DNA of 64,000 bases from Streptomyces sp. NBC_00425. Lineage in GTDB: Bacteria > Actinomycetota > Actinomycetes > Streptomycetales > Streptomycetaceae. The number at the start of each line of letters is the position of its first letter. Positions within the stretch are counted from its first letter, which is position 1. The stretch covers positions 9,424,001-9,488,000 of the forward strand of contig NZ_CP107928.1 in the NCBI RefSeq assembly GCF_036030735.1, written 5' to 3'. The notes beneath the pieces were generated by a model, which worked only from the letters and a program-made list of their open reading frames with translations, was not told where the DNA came from and searched no databases. Both the position numbers and the translations under genes were made by a program. Of the stretch, positions 8,614 through 18,649 are shown piece after piece.

Positions 8614-9621
8614 TCAGAGTGACGCTCGGTCGCGGAAAGCAGGGCGGGGTCCGGGGACTTCGCCGACCTGAAGGGCGGCGAAGTCGGCGTGGGCCTGGTC
8701 GACGGCTTCGGGGTATGCCTCGCGCTTGGCGTGTTCGGCGAGCGCCCGGTAGATGCTGGCGACGGAGGGGTTGTGTCCCTTGCGCTTGCCGGTGGGGATG
8801 ATCAGGTCGGGCTGGATCTGCTCGACGGACTCGCCGCCCGCACGGCGCCTCAGCACGGTGTGGAGCATGTCATCGGTGATGACCGGCGGCCGGCCACCGT
8901 GCTTGCCCTTGCGGGCCGCGGTGTCGAGCCTCTCCAGCGTCGACTCCCGGATGTTCTCCCGCTCGGTCTCCGCCATCGCCGCGAAGAACGCGAACAGCAG
9001 TTTCCCCGGCCCCGTCGGGTCGTAGATGCCGGGCAGGGGGCCGGCGAGCATCTCCAGGACCAGGCCGTGCGCGGTGAGGTGGTCAGCGAGTGCGGTGAAT
9101 TCGGCGGCGTCGCGGCCGAGCCGCTTCATCTCGTACACGGTGAAGATGACGCGGCAGTGCGGGGCGTGCGCCTTGACCTCTCGAGCTGTACGGAGCGCCT
9201 CCTCGAACCGGGGGCGGACCCGGACGCGGGTGCTGATCTTCTCGCTGAAGATCTTGTCTCTCGGGATGCCGTGCTTGCTGAGCGCGTCGAGCTGGGAGTC
9301 GAGTTCCTGCCCGGGGGTCGAGCAGCGGGCGTAGCCGATGCGGATGTCCCCGCTCGGTAGCTCCGGGTCGATCGGGGCCGGCGGCAGGGTGCCCGGCCGC
9401 CACGGCCGGCCCGGTCCGCGGTCGGCCGGGGTCGGCACACGCAGCGCCTTCTTCAGCCGGGGCACCTGGGTGAAGCGGCGGGTGTGGTAGGCGGAGGCGA
9501 CCGCGCCGCCGCGCGAGCGGCACGGCGAGCCGGGCTGAGCATCACACTTCGGACAGGCGTGCTGTTCGACGTCGCCCGCGTCCGACCGGTCGGACGGGGA
9601 GGGCTGCTGAGGGGCCGTCAT
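8614..9621 (-). CDS. Serine recombinase (resolvase/invertase family) with N-terminal zinc-binding segment
   Basis: With the ATG at 9621 the protein has 335 residues. Residues about 15-60 form a Cys/His cluster (CPKCDAQPGSPCRSRGG ... AYHTRR) of the zinc-binding type found in many phage and plasmid proteins. The resolvase catalytic domain follows: IGYARCSTPGQELDSQLDA with the nucleophilic Ser, then YEMKRLGRDAAEF (conserved Arg) and FAAMAETERENIRESTLE. The C-terminus has a helix-turn-helix (HNPSVASIYRALAEH). It should exchange strands at a res or att site. The frame is open further upstream, to 9750, but residues there look random. An AGAAC-GG-GTTCT dyad at 9680-9691 lies just upstream and could be an operator. 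Confidence 0.85.
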   Translation of the reverse strand: MTAPQQPSPSDRSDAGDVEQHACPKCDAQPGSPCRSRGGAVASAYHTRRFTQVPRLKKALRVPTPADRGPGRPWRPGTLPPAPIDPELPSGDIRIGYARCSTPGQELDSQLDALSKHGIPRDKIFSEKISTRVRVRPRFEEALRTAREVKAHAPHCRVIFTVYEMKRLGRDAAEFTALADHLTAHGLVLEMLAGPLPGIYDPTGPGKLLFAFFAAMAETERENIRESTLERLDTAARKGKHGGRPPVITDDMLHTVLRRRAGGESVEQIQPDLIIPTGKRKGHNPSVASIYRALAEHAKREAYPEAVDQAHADFAALQVGEVPGPRPAFRDRASL

Positions 9622-9828
9622 GGGCCCGGATTTTCGCACCATGCAAGTCTCAGAAGGGGGTCCGTCCCGCTTTTGAGTGAGAACGGGTTCTGAGAACGAA
9701 TCCGGGACCGACAGGGGTTCGGCGGCCCAGTATTGATCTTGCTCGCGCAAAGGACCGTTTATGAGAGGGGCTGTTCTTCGAGGGCCTCGATGCTGCTTTC
9801 GCTTGCGGCACGACTTCGAGATCCTTCG

Positions 9829-9892
9829 CGGGCAGCCGGGCAGCCGGGCAGCCGGGCAGCCGGGCAGCCGGGCAGCCGGGCAGCCGGGCAGC
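9829..9892. repeat. 8-bp tandem repeat, about 7.75 copies
   Basis: The octamer CAGCCGGG is repeated perfectly seven times plus a partial copy, upstream of the serine recombinase. Because 8 is not a multiple of 3, all frames stay open through it, which creates spurious open frames. It is probably length-variable between strains. Confidence 0.9.
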
Positions 9893-10070
9893 CGACCAGT
9901 CGAGCAGCCGACCAGCGAGCCGCAAGTTCCTCGTAGATCTCCGCGGCGCGGGTGGTCCTACCAGTCTCCAGTCGCTTGGCACTGATCCGGCGAGGAGTGA
10001 CCGGAAGACTGGCAGGGTTATGCCCGCGGCGTTGCGATCAGCGAGGGCGGCTGTTGTATTGAGAGTGCGG

Positions 10071-10613
10071 TCAGGCGGCGAAGGAGGCGAGCAGTTCGTT
10101 GTACTGCTTGGCGGCGGTGTTCAGGTCTTCGTCGGACAGCCCGAAGGCGGTGCCGTACACCTTGACCATCGGCTGCTGGAAGTCGAGCTGGCACAGCCGC
10201 AGGGTCGCCTCCCAGCTGTTGAGGAGGGTCTCCAGAGTGGCCTTGTTCGCGCCCTCGGGGGTGTAGTGATCGGCGGGGACACCGGCGGTGACGGCGACGA
10301 CGGCCTTCTTGCCGGCCAGCTGCGAGGCAGAACCGTCCAGGGTGAAGGCCCAGCCAAAGGTGAATACCTTGTCCTGCCACAGCTTGAACAGCGGGGTGGT
10401 GTTGTACCAGAACACCGGATGCTGGAAGACGATTACGTCGTGCTCCGCCAGCAGGGCCTGCTCGGCGTCGACGTCGATCTGGAAGTCAGGGTAGGTGGCG
10501 TAGAGATCGTGCACCGTGACATGGGGCAGATCGCGAACGGCTTCCACCAGAGCCGCGTTGGCCTTCGACTGGGACAGGTCGGGGTGAGCTACGACAAGGA
10601 GAACCTTGGACAT
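10071..10613 (-). CDS. NAD(P)H-dependent oxidoreductase, flavodoxin-fold (KefF/MdaB-like)
   Basis: 180 residues starting MSKVLLVVAHPDLSQSKAN, the phosphate/FMN-binding first strand of the NQO1/KefF family. FQHPVFWYNTTPLFKLWQD near residue 70 and the following Phe-rich loop are diagnostic of quinone reductases. It should transfer two electrons from NAD(P)H to quinones or electrophiles using FAD/FMN. It is the last gene of a redox cluster, 91 bp downstream of an aldo/keto reductase on the same strand, and probably belongs to the regulon of the XRE protein at 13.7 kb. Confidence 0.9.
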   Translation of the reverse strand: MSKVLLVVAHPDLSQSKANAALVEAVRDLPHVTVHDLYATYPDFQIDVDAEQALLAEHDVIVFQHPVFWYNTTPLFKLWQDKVFTFGWAFTLDGSASQLAGKKAVVAVTAGVPADHYTPEGANKATLETLLNSWEATLRLCQLDFQQPMVKVYGTAFGLSDEDLNTAAKQYNELLASFAA

Positions 10614-10704
10614 GATGAGAAAACCTCTTCAGTGATCAGGGAGATGGGTGAGCGGATGCGGGTTGGTCGGATGCGACGGGTCAGCACATCGCCGGGGCGT
10701 CGGA

Positions 10705-11685
<981 letters not shown>

Positions 11686-12049
11686 CAGGTACTCCTTGTC
11701 GTGACGGCCGTCAGACCGTTCGGTGGTCGTGAGTAGTGGGGCGCCACTCGTTGGCGGACCGTGCTGGGGTGATCCGCGCGCTGACGACGCGGGCGTCGTT
11801 GCCCGGGTAGCGGGTCAGCGCCGTGGGCGCACCCGGCGGCTTCCGGCCTCGGCCGGGCATGGTGCTCAGGCGTGGTGTCGTCTCAAAGTCAGGCTGCCGA
11901 GGACATCGATGCCGCGGTCGTCTGTGATGTGCTTCGTCCAGGCGGCCGGGCGGGCCGACCGCGGGGGATTCGAGCTGGCCGCTGTCAGGTGGGGTCCGAC
12001 GCTGGGGTTACCAGGGCCAGGCTGCGGTGGGCCCGCGGGCTGCGTCGGG
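11686..12049. other. Intergenic gap inside the redox cluster
   Basis: 364 bp between two same-strand oxidoreductase genes. One minus-strand frame ends in a patterned stretch (TKHITDDRGIDVLGSLTLR) just before 11866 but has no recognisable family. It may be the tail of a lost gene. I see no clear terminator. Confidence 0.3.
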
Positions 12050-12532
12050 TCAGTGCTCGTGGGCCGCCGGCTCCAGAACGAGGACGGGAATCTCACGTTC
12101 CGTGTTCTTCTGGTACTCCGCGTAGTCGGGGAACGCCTCGATGGCCCGGGCCCACCACAGGGCCTTCTCGTCCCCGGTCACCTCGCGTGCCAGCATGTCC
12201 TGGCGCACCGGGCCGTCCTGCAGCTCGACCCGGGGGTCGGCCACCGCGTTGTGATACCAGACCGGGTGCTTGGGGGCTCCTGCCATGGAGGCGACCACAG
12301 CGTAGACGCCGTCGTGCTCCACCCGCATGACCGGGGTCTTGCGGATCTTGCCGCTCTTCGCGCCCAGGGTGGTCAGGAGGACGACGGGCAGGTCCCGGAG
12401 TCTCTCGTCTTCCTTCCGTGCGACCAGGACGCTCAGCGTTGTTCCCTGCGTACCGCCGGAGCTTTCGTACAGCTCCACCTGGTCCCGCACAAACTGCGCC
12501 TTGCTCGGCTCGTACTCGCCTTTGAGGGGCAT
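12050..12532 (-). CDS. Nitroreductase/deazaflavin (F420)-dependent oxidoreductase, DDN family
   Basis: 160 residues from ATG 12532 ([19 protein letters not shown]), preceded by GGAGAGAG. The motif [20 protein letters not shown] near residue 53 is the F420/phosphate-binding signature of the DDN family (mycobacterial deazaflavin-dependent nitroreductase), and [19 protein letters not shown] is the second family block. The family uses reduced F420 to reduce quinones, nitro compounds or enones; F420 is made by actinomycetes. It sits 73 bp downstream of an SDR gene on the same strand. Confidence 0.9.
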   Translation of the reverse strand: MPLKGEYEPSKAQFVRDQVELYESSGGTQGTTLSVLVARKEDERLRDLPVVLLTTLGAKSGKIRKTPVMRVEHDGVYAVVASMAGAPKHPVWYHNAVADPRVELQDGPVRQDMLAREVTGDEKALWWARAIEAFPDYAEYQKNTEREIPVLVLEPAAHEH

Positions 12533-12604
12533 GTTGACTCTCTCCGTGCTGTCGAAACGCACCCGGGGCGGCCCTGCGCCTCAGCCGGGATCCGGGTGTG
12601 GTGC

Positions 12605-13450
12605 TCAGGCGTGGGCGTCGTCGTAGGCGAGGTTGTCGCCGAGTTCGCGGGAGGCGTTGGCCTGGGCGAGGAGTTCCTTCGCCTTGGCCTCGGCGGCCTC
12701 GATGGCGTCCGCGCCGGCGACGAAGCGCTGCAGGGGCTTGTCCTGGTCAACGATGATCAGCAGGGCACGGGCGAGCTTGGCGGGGTCGCCGGCCTGCTTG
12801 CCGTTGATGCTCTTGATGCCCTCGATCCTGGGGGCGGTGCGCGGGGTGTAGTCGCCGATGGACAGCTCGGGCCAGGTGGGGGACCCGTCCACGAGGAATT
12901 CGGTGCGGAAGTAACCAGGCTCCACGGCTGTGGTGTGGATCCCGTAGGGCTTGACGTCGTAGCGCAGGGATTCCATCCAGCCCTCTTCTGCGAATTTGGA
13001 GGCGGCGTAGGCGGAGGTGAATTCCATGCCGACCAGTCCGGCGGTCGAGGTGATGGTGATGATGTGCCCGGCGCGCTGCTTGCGCAGGATGGGCAGGACG
13101 GCGCGGGTGACGTTCATCGGGCCGAAGAGGTTGGTCTCGAACTGCTGGCGCATCTGTGCGGGCGAGATCTCCTCGAAGTAGCCGGCGACAAGATACCCGG
13201 CGTTGTTGATCAGGACGTCAATACGGCCGAAACGGTCGACGGCTGCCTGCGCGGCGGCCTCGGCGTCTTCCAGGCTGGTGACGTCCAGCTCGGTGACCAG
13301 CAGGTTGTCCTGCGGTCCGCCGAGGGCCTTCTCGACCTCGTCGGGGCGACGGCCGGTGGCGACGACCTGGTGGCCGGCGGTGAGGGCCTCGCGGGCGATG
13401 TCGGCGCCCAGGCCGCGTCCGGCGCCGGTGACGAGAATGACCTTGCTCAT
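12605..13450 (-). CDS. SDR family oxidoreductase
   Basis: 281 residues from ATG 13450. N-terminal cofactor motif VTGAGRGLGADIA (TGxxxGxG), NNAG near residue 82, catalytic Ser in ITSTAGLVG, and YAASK (Tyr-Lys pair) near residue 150. This is a classical short-chain dehydrogenase, NAD(P)H dependent, substrate unknown. It is the promoter-proximal gene of the redox cluster and lies back to back with an XRE regulator, 238 bp apart, across a strong palindrome. Confidence 0.93.
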   Translation of the reverse strand: MSKVILVTGAGRGLGADIAREALTAGHQVVATGRRPDEVEKALGGPQDNLLVTELDVTSLEDAEAAAQAAVDRFGRIDVLINNAGYLVAGYFEEISPAQMRQQFETNLFGPMNVTRAVLPILRKQRAGHIITITSTAGLVGMEFTSAYAASKFAEEGWMESLRYDVKPYGIHTTAVEPGYFRTEFLVDGSPTWPELSIGDYTPRTAPRIEGIKSINGKQAGDPAKLARALLIIVDQDKPLQRFVAGADAIEAAEAKAKELLAQANASRELGDNLAYDDAHA

Positions 13451-13633
13451 GAGGATTTTCCTTTCAGACGCCGTGATCCGGCACCTGGTGTGTGCGGGGG
13501 GTGATGCATGCAGCGCCGCGGAGGGGGCTGGGACCGGCGGTACGAGCGCCGTCCGTCCGGGCGGTTCACACCGCCGTGGGCGGTGCACCACCAACAAAAC
13601 CGCTTGTCACGAGAGTGTGGGAGTCCCTCTTGA

Positions 13634-13656
13634 GGGGGTCCCTGACAGGGACCCCC
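13634..13656. promoter_or_regulatory. 23-bp palindrome, probable XRE operator
   Basis: An inverted repeat with perfect 11-bp arms around a single central A; each arm begins GGGGGTCCCTG. It lies 33 bp before the ATG of the XRE regulator and 184 bp before the SDR start. Its position and perfection suggest autoregulation and control of the divergent redox genes. Confidence 0.65.
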
Positions 13657-13688
13657 AACCCGGCGGACGCGCTCGTAGAGTGAAGCGC

Positions 13689-14648
13689 ATGGCAGGCAGA
13701 AACGACCCCAACGGCACAATCCGCGATATCCGCGATGATTTCCGTGCGGAGATCCGGGAATTCCTGGGCACGCGACGGGCCAGGGTCACCCCCGAGCAGG
13801 CCGGACTGCCCCTGTACGGCGGAGAGCGCCGACGGGTCACCGGGCTGCGCCGCGAGGAGGTCGCCCTGCTGGCGGGCATCTCCAGCGAGTACTACACCCG
13901 GCTGGAGCGCGGCAACGCCACCGGAGTCTCCGAGAGCGTTATCGAGGGCATCGCGCAAGCACTGCAGCTCGACGAGGCCGAACGCATCCACCTGCTCGAC
14001 CTCCTGCGCGGCGCCGGCACTACCCGTCCGCCCCGCCGCCGACCGGCCCAGCAGCGTGTACGGCCCACGGTGCAGCGCGTCCTCGACTCGATGACCGGCA
14101 CACCCGCCTTCATCCTCAGCGGACGCGGGGACATCCTGGCCGCCAACCACCTCGGGCGCGCCCTGTACTCCCCGGTCTACGCCGACCCGGTGCGCCCGCC
14201 CAACAACTCCAGGTTCGTCTTCCTCGACACGCACGCGACTGAATTCTTCCGCGACTGGGACCAGGTCGCAGGCGACTGTGTCGCCATGCTGCGCGCCGAG
14301 GCCGGCCGCGATCTCTACGACCGGCGGCTGACCGACCTGATCGGCGAACTGTCCACCCGCAGCGCGGAATTCCGTCACCGCTGGGCCGCCCACAACGTCC
14401 GCATGCACACCACCGGCGTGAAACTTCTGCACCACCCGGTCGTCGGCGACCTCGACCTACCGTTCGAAACCTTCCCGGTGGGTGGCGACCCCAGCCAGTT
14501 CCTCCTCACCTACACCGCCGAGCCCCACTCACCCTCGCAGGACGCCCTGAACCTGCTGGCCAGCTGGGCCACGGACAACGAGGACATCGAGCGGTCCGCG
14601 CCGGCCAACGACTCGAAACGCGCCGACTCGACCGAGACACCCGACTGA
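13689..14648 (+). CDS. Helix-turn-helix (XRE / MmyB-type) transcriptional regulator
   Basis: 319 residues from ATG 13689. Residues about 20-85 form the HTH: RVTPEQAGLPLYGGERRRV, VTGLRREEVALLAGISSEY, YYTRLERGN. The C-terminal two-thirds (GTPAFILSGRGDILAANHL, FFRDWDQVAGDCVAMLRAE) is the PAS-like MmyB ligand-binding domain known to bind fatty acids in methylenomycin-type regulators. In actinomycetes these proteins typically control a divergent oxidoreductase gene, exactly the arrangement here with the SDR gene. The 23-bp palindrome upstream is the likely operator. Confidence 0.92.
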   Translation: MAGRNDPNGTIRDIRDDFRAEIREFLGTRRARVTPEQAGLPLYGGERRRVTGLRREEVALLAGISSEYYTRLERGNATGVSESVIEGIAQALQLDEAERIHLLDLLRGAGTTRPPRRRPAQQRVRPTVQRVLDSMTGTPAFILSGRGDILAANHLGRALYSPVYADPVRPPNNSRFVFLDTHATEFFRDWDQVAGDCVAMLRAEAGRDLYDRRLTDLIGELSTRSAEFRHRWAAHNVRMHTTGVKLLHHPVVGDLDLPFETFPVGGDPSQFLLTYTAEPHSPSQDALNLLASWATDNEDIERSAPANDSKRADSTETPD

Positions 14649-14808
14649 ACGACGGGCCACTCGAAGCGACATGCCCGCCCGCGAACACCACAACTGACCA
14701 CCCGGACGACATCACCCGAAACGCATCGGGGCGGGCGAGGGTGGCGAGCGGTTCACACGGACGCGGTCGAGGCGCCTCGGGATCCGACCAGGCACAGGGC
14801 CCGAGGTG

Positions 14809-15970
14809 TCATGCCGGGGCTGCGGCTGTCTCTCCCTGCGGGGTGCGGGGGCTGGGCACCGTCGTCCGGATGGACAGGTCCAGATCGAGGCGGCTGTTCA
14901 TGTCCAGCTCGAACCGGCCATAGGGGTTCACGTGGGTCCAGAACAGCGGGGACAGGGCCCGCCGGTCGGCGTCGGTGAGCCGCTTCTGCCACTTCTCCTC
15001 GCTCAGGATGTCCTGAAGGAGCAGAGTGTTGACGTGCACCAACGCCGACTGAAGCAGGTGCAGGGCGAGCATGGACACCTCCTGGGACTCCTTGTCGGAA
15101 CCGGTCAGGTCGCCGTCCTTGCCGTAGAACAGGTCATGGTTGGCGGAGTTCCAGTTCTCCACCACCTGGAGCCCGTCGCTGATCTCCCGGCGCAGGTCCG
15201 CGTCGGCGAGGTAGTCGCAGATGAACGCCGTACGCACCGCCCGCCCGAGTTCCTCGATCGCCCGTTACGTCCGGTGTTTGGGTCCGCCGCGGGTGAAGCG
15301 CCGCAGGAGCAGCTCGGCCTCGGCGGTGCCCAGGCGCAGGGCGGTGGTGTACTTCACGATCTGGTCGTACTGCTGGCGGATCAGGTCCCAGTCGATCGTC
15401 TTGGTCGACAGCACCGGCGCCAGGTTCGGCCACTTCTCGTCCTCCCCGGCCGCCGGCCGGTACAACCTGGCCGAGCCGACATTCTTCAGCCTCGGGAGCA
15501 GGTCGAAGCCGAGCATGTGAGCGAAGGCGAACCCGACGATGGAGGCGCCGTGCGTGTCGGTGTACTGCCGGTCGATCTCCACGTCCGTGCAGTGCCGCAG
15601 CACGCCCTCGATCACCGCGGCGACCTCGGAGGCCGAGCAGGACTTGAGCTGGCTGTAGACGCACAGCGACTTCTTCTCGACGCGCCAGTAGATCATCACC
15701 CCGGGGCCGCGGTAGCGCTGGTGCCACTCGGTCATGAAGTTGCTGGACCAGGAGCCGAACTTCTTGGAGTCGCTGGTGCAGGCGGTTCCCTCGCCCCACC
15801 ACGCCGCATCGCGGGCGGCAAAGGTGGCGTTGACCAGCCGCACCAGCGCCGCGCGCAGGTTGGTGCGGTTGACGAACAGGTGCCGCACCCGGCGCAGGAC
15901 GGCCTCGCCCTCGCCGTGCTTGCCAGTGACCGCGACGCGACCGTCGGAGGCAGTCCAGACCAGATGGCGG
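14809..15970 (-). pseudogene. Tn3-family transposase, 5'-truncated and interrupted by a stop
   Basis: The minus strand from about 15970 encodes the catalytic part of TnpA: VRHLFVNRTNLRAALVRL, CTSDSKKFGSWSSNFMTEW, YTDTHGASIVGFAFAHML. A TAA at 15265-15267 interrupts it, and the same frame resumes directly with [31 protein letters not shown] and the C-terminus. So one nonsense change (Tyr codon to TAA) and loss of the N-terminal 500-600 residues have killed it. The junction at about 15970 marks where the upstream half was deleted. Confidence 0.85.
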
Positions 15971-16084
15971 CGCCACGTTCCTCGTCTCGATTCGTCACAT
16001 GCACACCCTGCCGAACAGCACTGACAACCGGTTGCGCCGGGGTGCCGGGGGATTCCGCACGTACGTCTCACCTGCTGCCGCCAT

Positions 16085-16105
16085 GAGTGGTTCTGTGAAC
16101 CACTC
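16085..16105. terminator. Perfect 9-bp hairpin
   Basis: GAGTGGTTC, loop TGT, GAACCACTC: a strong stem-loop 11 bp left of a Tn3-like inverted repeat. No T-run follows, so it could be a terminator or part of a transposon end structure. Confidence 0.4.
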
Positions 16106-16115
16106 CTGCGTGAAA

Positions 16116-16131
16116 GCCAGGTCGTTTGAGA
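16116..16131 (+). repeat. Tn3-like terminal inverted repeat (left copy)
   Basis: GCCAGGTCGTTTGAGA, one mismatch from the copy at 17128. The GGTCGTTTGAGA core resembles Tn3/Tn21-type tips. With the opposed copy at 17166-17181 it brackets the DIP1984 gene. Confidence 0.55.
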
Positions 16132-16334
16132 AGCCCGAGCCTCCGTCTCCTCAATCGGCCTGGCATCCCAGCAGGTCAACGGCTCGCTATCTGACAGATG
16201 CACTTCGACAGGACAGCGGCTGTCCGCTCTCACCCAGTGGCTGATCAGACATCCGGCGGATCAAAATCCAGGTGCGTATGAGCCGGTTCGCATTCGTATA
16301 CTCGTGCGAGTTCATGGAGGGGGAGGTGGAGACG

Positions 16335-16805
16335 GTGAAGCTTGCTGAGGCACTGGCAGAACGCGCGGAGGCGACGCGCCGTGTAGAACAACTGCGAGCG
16401 CGTGTCGTCAGCAGTGCACGGTACCAGGAGGGGGAGACACCCGCCGAGGATGCAGCTCAGCTGTTGGCTGAGGCCGGTGAGGTGCTGGACGCTCTGGAAA
16501 CGTTGATCCGGCGGATCAACCGCACCAATGCCACCGTGGAGATGGGGCCGGACGGCACGCTCACCGATGCCCTCGCACGCCGGGATGTCCTGCGGTTGCG
16601 TCACTCTGTGGTCACCGCGGCGGCGGACGCAGCGGCGGGTAAGGGCGATCGGGGATACGGCCGGCAGCTTCGGTCCGAGCTGATGATGCTTTCCGCGCTT
16701 CCGGTCGCAGAACTACGGGGACAGGCGGATGCGCTCGCTCGGGAGATCCGCGAGGTCGATGTGCGGATCCAGCGTACGAACTGGGAGGTCGAGCTGCTGG
16801 ACTGA
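16335..16805 (+). CDS. DIP1984 family protein
   Basis: 156 residues from GTG 16335 (MKLAEALAERAEATRRVEQL), chosen because a GGAGGTGGAG lies just upstream; an in-frame ATG at 16314 is possible. The family hallmark LIRRINRTNATVEMGPDG lies at about residues 57-75, with ALARRDVLRLRHSVVTAAAD after it. The protein is almost entirely helical and predicted to form long coiled coils. The function of DIP1984 proteins is unknown (some are labelled septicolysin-like). It stands alone, between two opposed Tn3-like inverted repeats, so it may be a transposon passenger. Confidence 0.88.
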   Translation: MKLAEALAERAEATRRVEQLRARVVSSARYQEGETPAEDAAQLLAEAGEVLDALETLIRRINRTNATVEMGPDGTLTDALARRDVLRLRHSVVTAAADAAAGKGDRGYGRQLRSELMMLSALPVAELRGQADALAREIREVDVRIQRTNWEVELLD

Positions 16806-17127
16806 GTAGTCCAGCAAGCTGGGACGATGTGGAGCAGGTAGCAGCTTCGGAGGCGTGCACACACCGAGGGCTGGTGGTTTTCCAGCCCACTCCTGGCGCG
16901 TGAAGAGCAACGCGGGGGTTCGACTCCCCATATAACAGTGCAGCTCAGCACCGCGTACAGGTAACAGTGCACATCGCACAGCACATCACCACGTGCAGAT
17001 CCGAGGCGGCGAGGGCGGGTTCGGGGCTTTCCACATCACAGCACCATGAGGAGCGGCGATCTCCGGCGGACACGGTTGGCGATTTTGGTGGGCTCCTCCA
17101 TCTATCGCGAACGAGACTTCCGCGAAA

Positions 17128-17181
17128 GCCGGGTCGTTTGAGAACGCAACGCTGGTCACCGGCGGTCTCAAACGACCCGGC
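17128..17181. repeat. 54-bp palindrome of two head-to-head Tn3-like tips
   Basis: The arms GCCGGGTCGTTTGAGA (17128-17143) and its exact reverse complement (17166-17181) are 16 bp each with a 22-bp spacer. Each arm matches the single copy at 16116 with one mismatch. It looks like the right tip of a left-hand element overlapping the left tip of a right-hand one. Confidence 0.7.
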
Positions 17182-17219
17182 AACCACGCAGGTCAGCAGC
17201 CCACCACACGCCAGACGCA

Positions 17220-17500
17220 GTGCGACAGGACAAGCGGGTCTCGACCGACCAGCAGTCCACCGCCCGGCAGAACCTCGTCCTGGACGAGGCCGGCATCGAG
17301 GACCCGGTCGTCTTCGAGGAGGACCCGGGAACCTCCAGTCGTCTCCACCCCCTCCAGCGCCCGAAGTTCCGCGAGCTCCTCACCTACGCGCGGCCGGGCG
17401 ACACCGTGCACATCTCCGAGATGTTCCGCCTCGTACGCGGCACCGGGCACATCCTCGACGTGCTCGACGTCCTCCACCGCGACCAGGTCGCGCTGCGGGG
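17220..17500 (+). pseudogene. Tn3 resolvase (tnpR) N-terminal fragment
   Basis: About 90 residues of a serine resolvase: RVSTDQQSTARQNLVLDEA with the catalytic Ser, RPKFRELLTYARPGDTVHI, and MFRLVRGTGHILDVLDVLH. The expected start before the Ser (a GYVR strand) and everything after residue about 95 are missing. The frame passes directly into a fragment of tnpA in a different frame, which points to a deletion that joined tnpR to the 3' part of tnpA. Confidence 0.8.
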
Positions 17501-17502
17501 CC

Positions 17503-18598
17503 CGCGCAGGTCGCCCGGCACATGCGGCAGAAGGTCTCGGTGCATGAGCTGTCACTGGCGGGCAATCAGCACATCACCGCGGAAAAGCTGAACGCCGCCT
17601 CGGCGGACGTGATCGACATGTTCATTCAGATCGACATGGCGCACGTGTGGGGCGATGTCGGCAAGGCCGGGATCGACGGCTCCCAGTACGACACCTGGGA
17701 GAACAACATGCTGGCCGAGTCCCACATCCGGTATGGGGGATTTGGTGGCATCTCGATGAGGCACGTGTCCGATACCTATATCGCACTCTTCAGCCACTTC
17801 ATCCCGTGTGGCGTGTGGGAGGCGGTGTATCTGTTCGAGGGCCTGTTGAAGAACCAGTCCGAGGTGACCGTGGACATCGTCCACGGGGACACGCAAGGCC
17901 AGTCGCTGCCTGTCTTCGGGCTCGCGCACATGCTCGGGGTGGAGCTGCTGCCGCGCATCCGTAACTGGAAGGACCTGACTTTCTACCGGCCCAGCGCCAT
18001 GATGAAGTACCAGCACATCGACCCGCTGTTCGGCGACCCGGAGAAGGACGTCATCAACTGGCGGCTGATCGAGAACCACTGGCAGGACCTCATGCGCGTG
18101 GTGCTGTCGATCCGCGAGGGGCGGCTGTCCTCGGCCGCGCTGCTGCGCAGGCTGGGCAACGAGTCCAGGCGCAACCGCATCTACCAGGCGTACCGCGAAC
18201 TCGGTCGGGTCATGAGGACGATCGTGCTCCTCAGGTTCTTGTCGGAACCGGAGCTGCGCGAGTCGATCCAGGCGATGACGAACAAGGTCGAGGCGTTCCA
18301 CAAGTTCAGCAACTGGCTGATGTTCGCCTCCGACGTGCTCCAGGACAACGACCCGGACCACCAGGAGAAGACCATCAAGTTCAACGAGCTGCTGGCGAAC
18401 TGCCTCATTTTTCATACCGCGGTGGACATTACGAAGGTGGCCAATGACCTCATCGACGAGGGGTGGGAGGTGGACCCGGTGGACCTGGCCACCGTCACCC
18501 CGTACATCACCAGCAAGACCCGCCGCTTCGGTACCTGGCACCTGGACATGGAGCCGCCCGAGAACGAAGCAGTAGGGCGGCTACGGATGGTCGCGTGA
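17503..18598 (+). pseudogene. Tn3-family transposase, C-terminal third (tnpR-tnpA deletion junction)
   Basis: About 365 residues of TnpA catalytic domain: RQKVSVHELSLAGNQHITA, MFIQIDMAHVWGD, YIALFSHFIPCGVWEAVYL, HGDTQGQSLPVFGLAHMLG, RIRNWKDLTFYRP, NKVEAFHKFSNWLMF and KFNELLANCLIFHTAVDI. The open frame extends left to 16967 only by chance. About 600 N-terminal residues are gone, replaced by a tnpR fragment. It belongs to a different Tn3 subgroup from the copies at 4.1 and 15 kb, so at least two Tn3 lineages have inserted here. Confidence 0.85.
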
Positions 18599-18649
18599 CG
18601 GTGCAATCCATGCCATGAACTGCGCCAGTACAGCCGAAAGGGCACCCGA

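Noticed and set aside
9680..9691. AGAACGGGTTCT dyad as a recombination site
   Set aside because: A single short dyad is not enough; it could equally be an operator, so it was only mentioned with the gene.
9650..9982. Minus-strand frame with repeated RLPGCPAA
   Set aside because: It is created by the 8-bp tandem repeat, which leaves all frames open; no family or ribosome site.
16900..16930. tRNA-like T-arm (GGGGGTTCGACTCCCC)
   Set aside because: The stem has a mismatch, and no acceptor, D- or anticodon arm fits upstream. At most it is a trace of a tRNA end.
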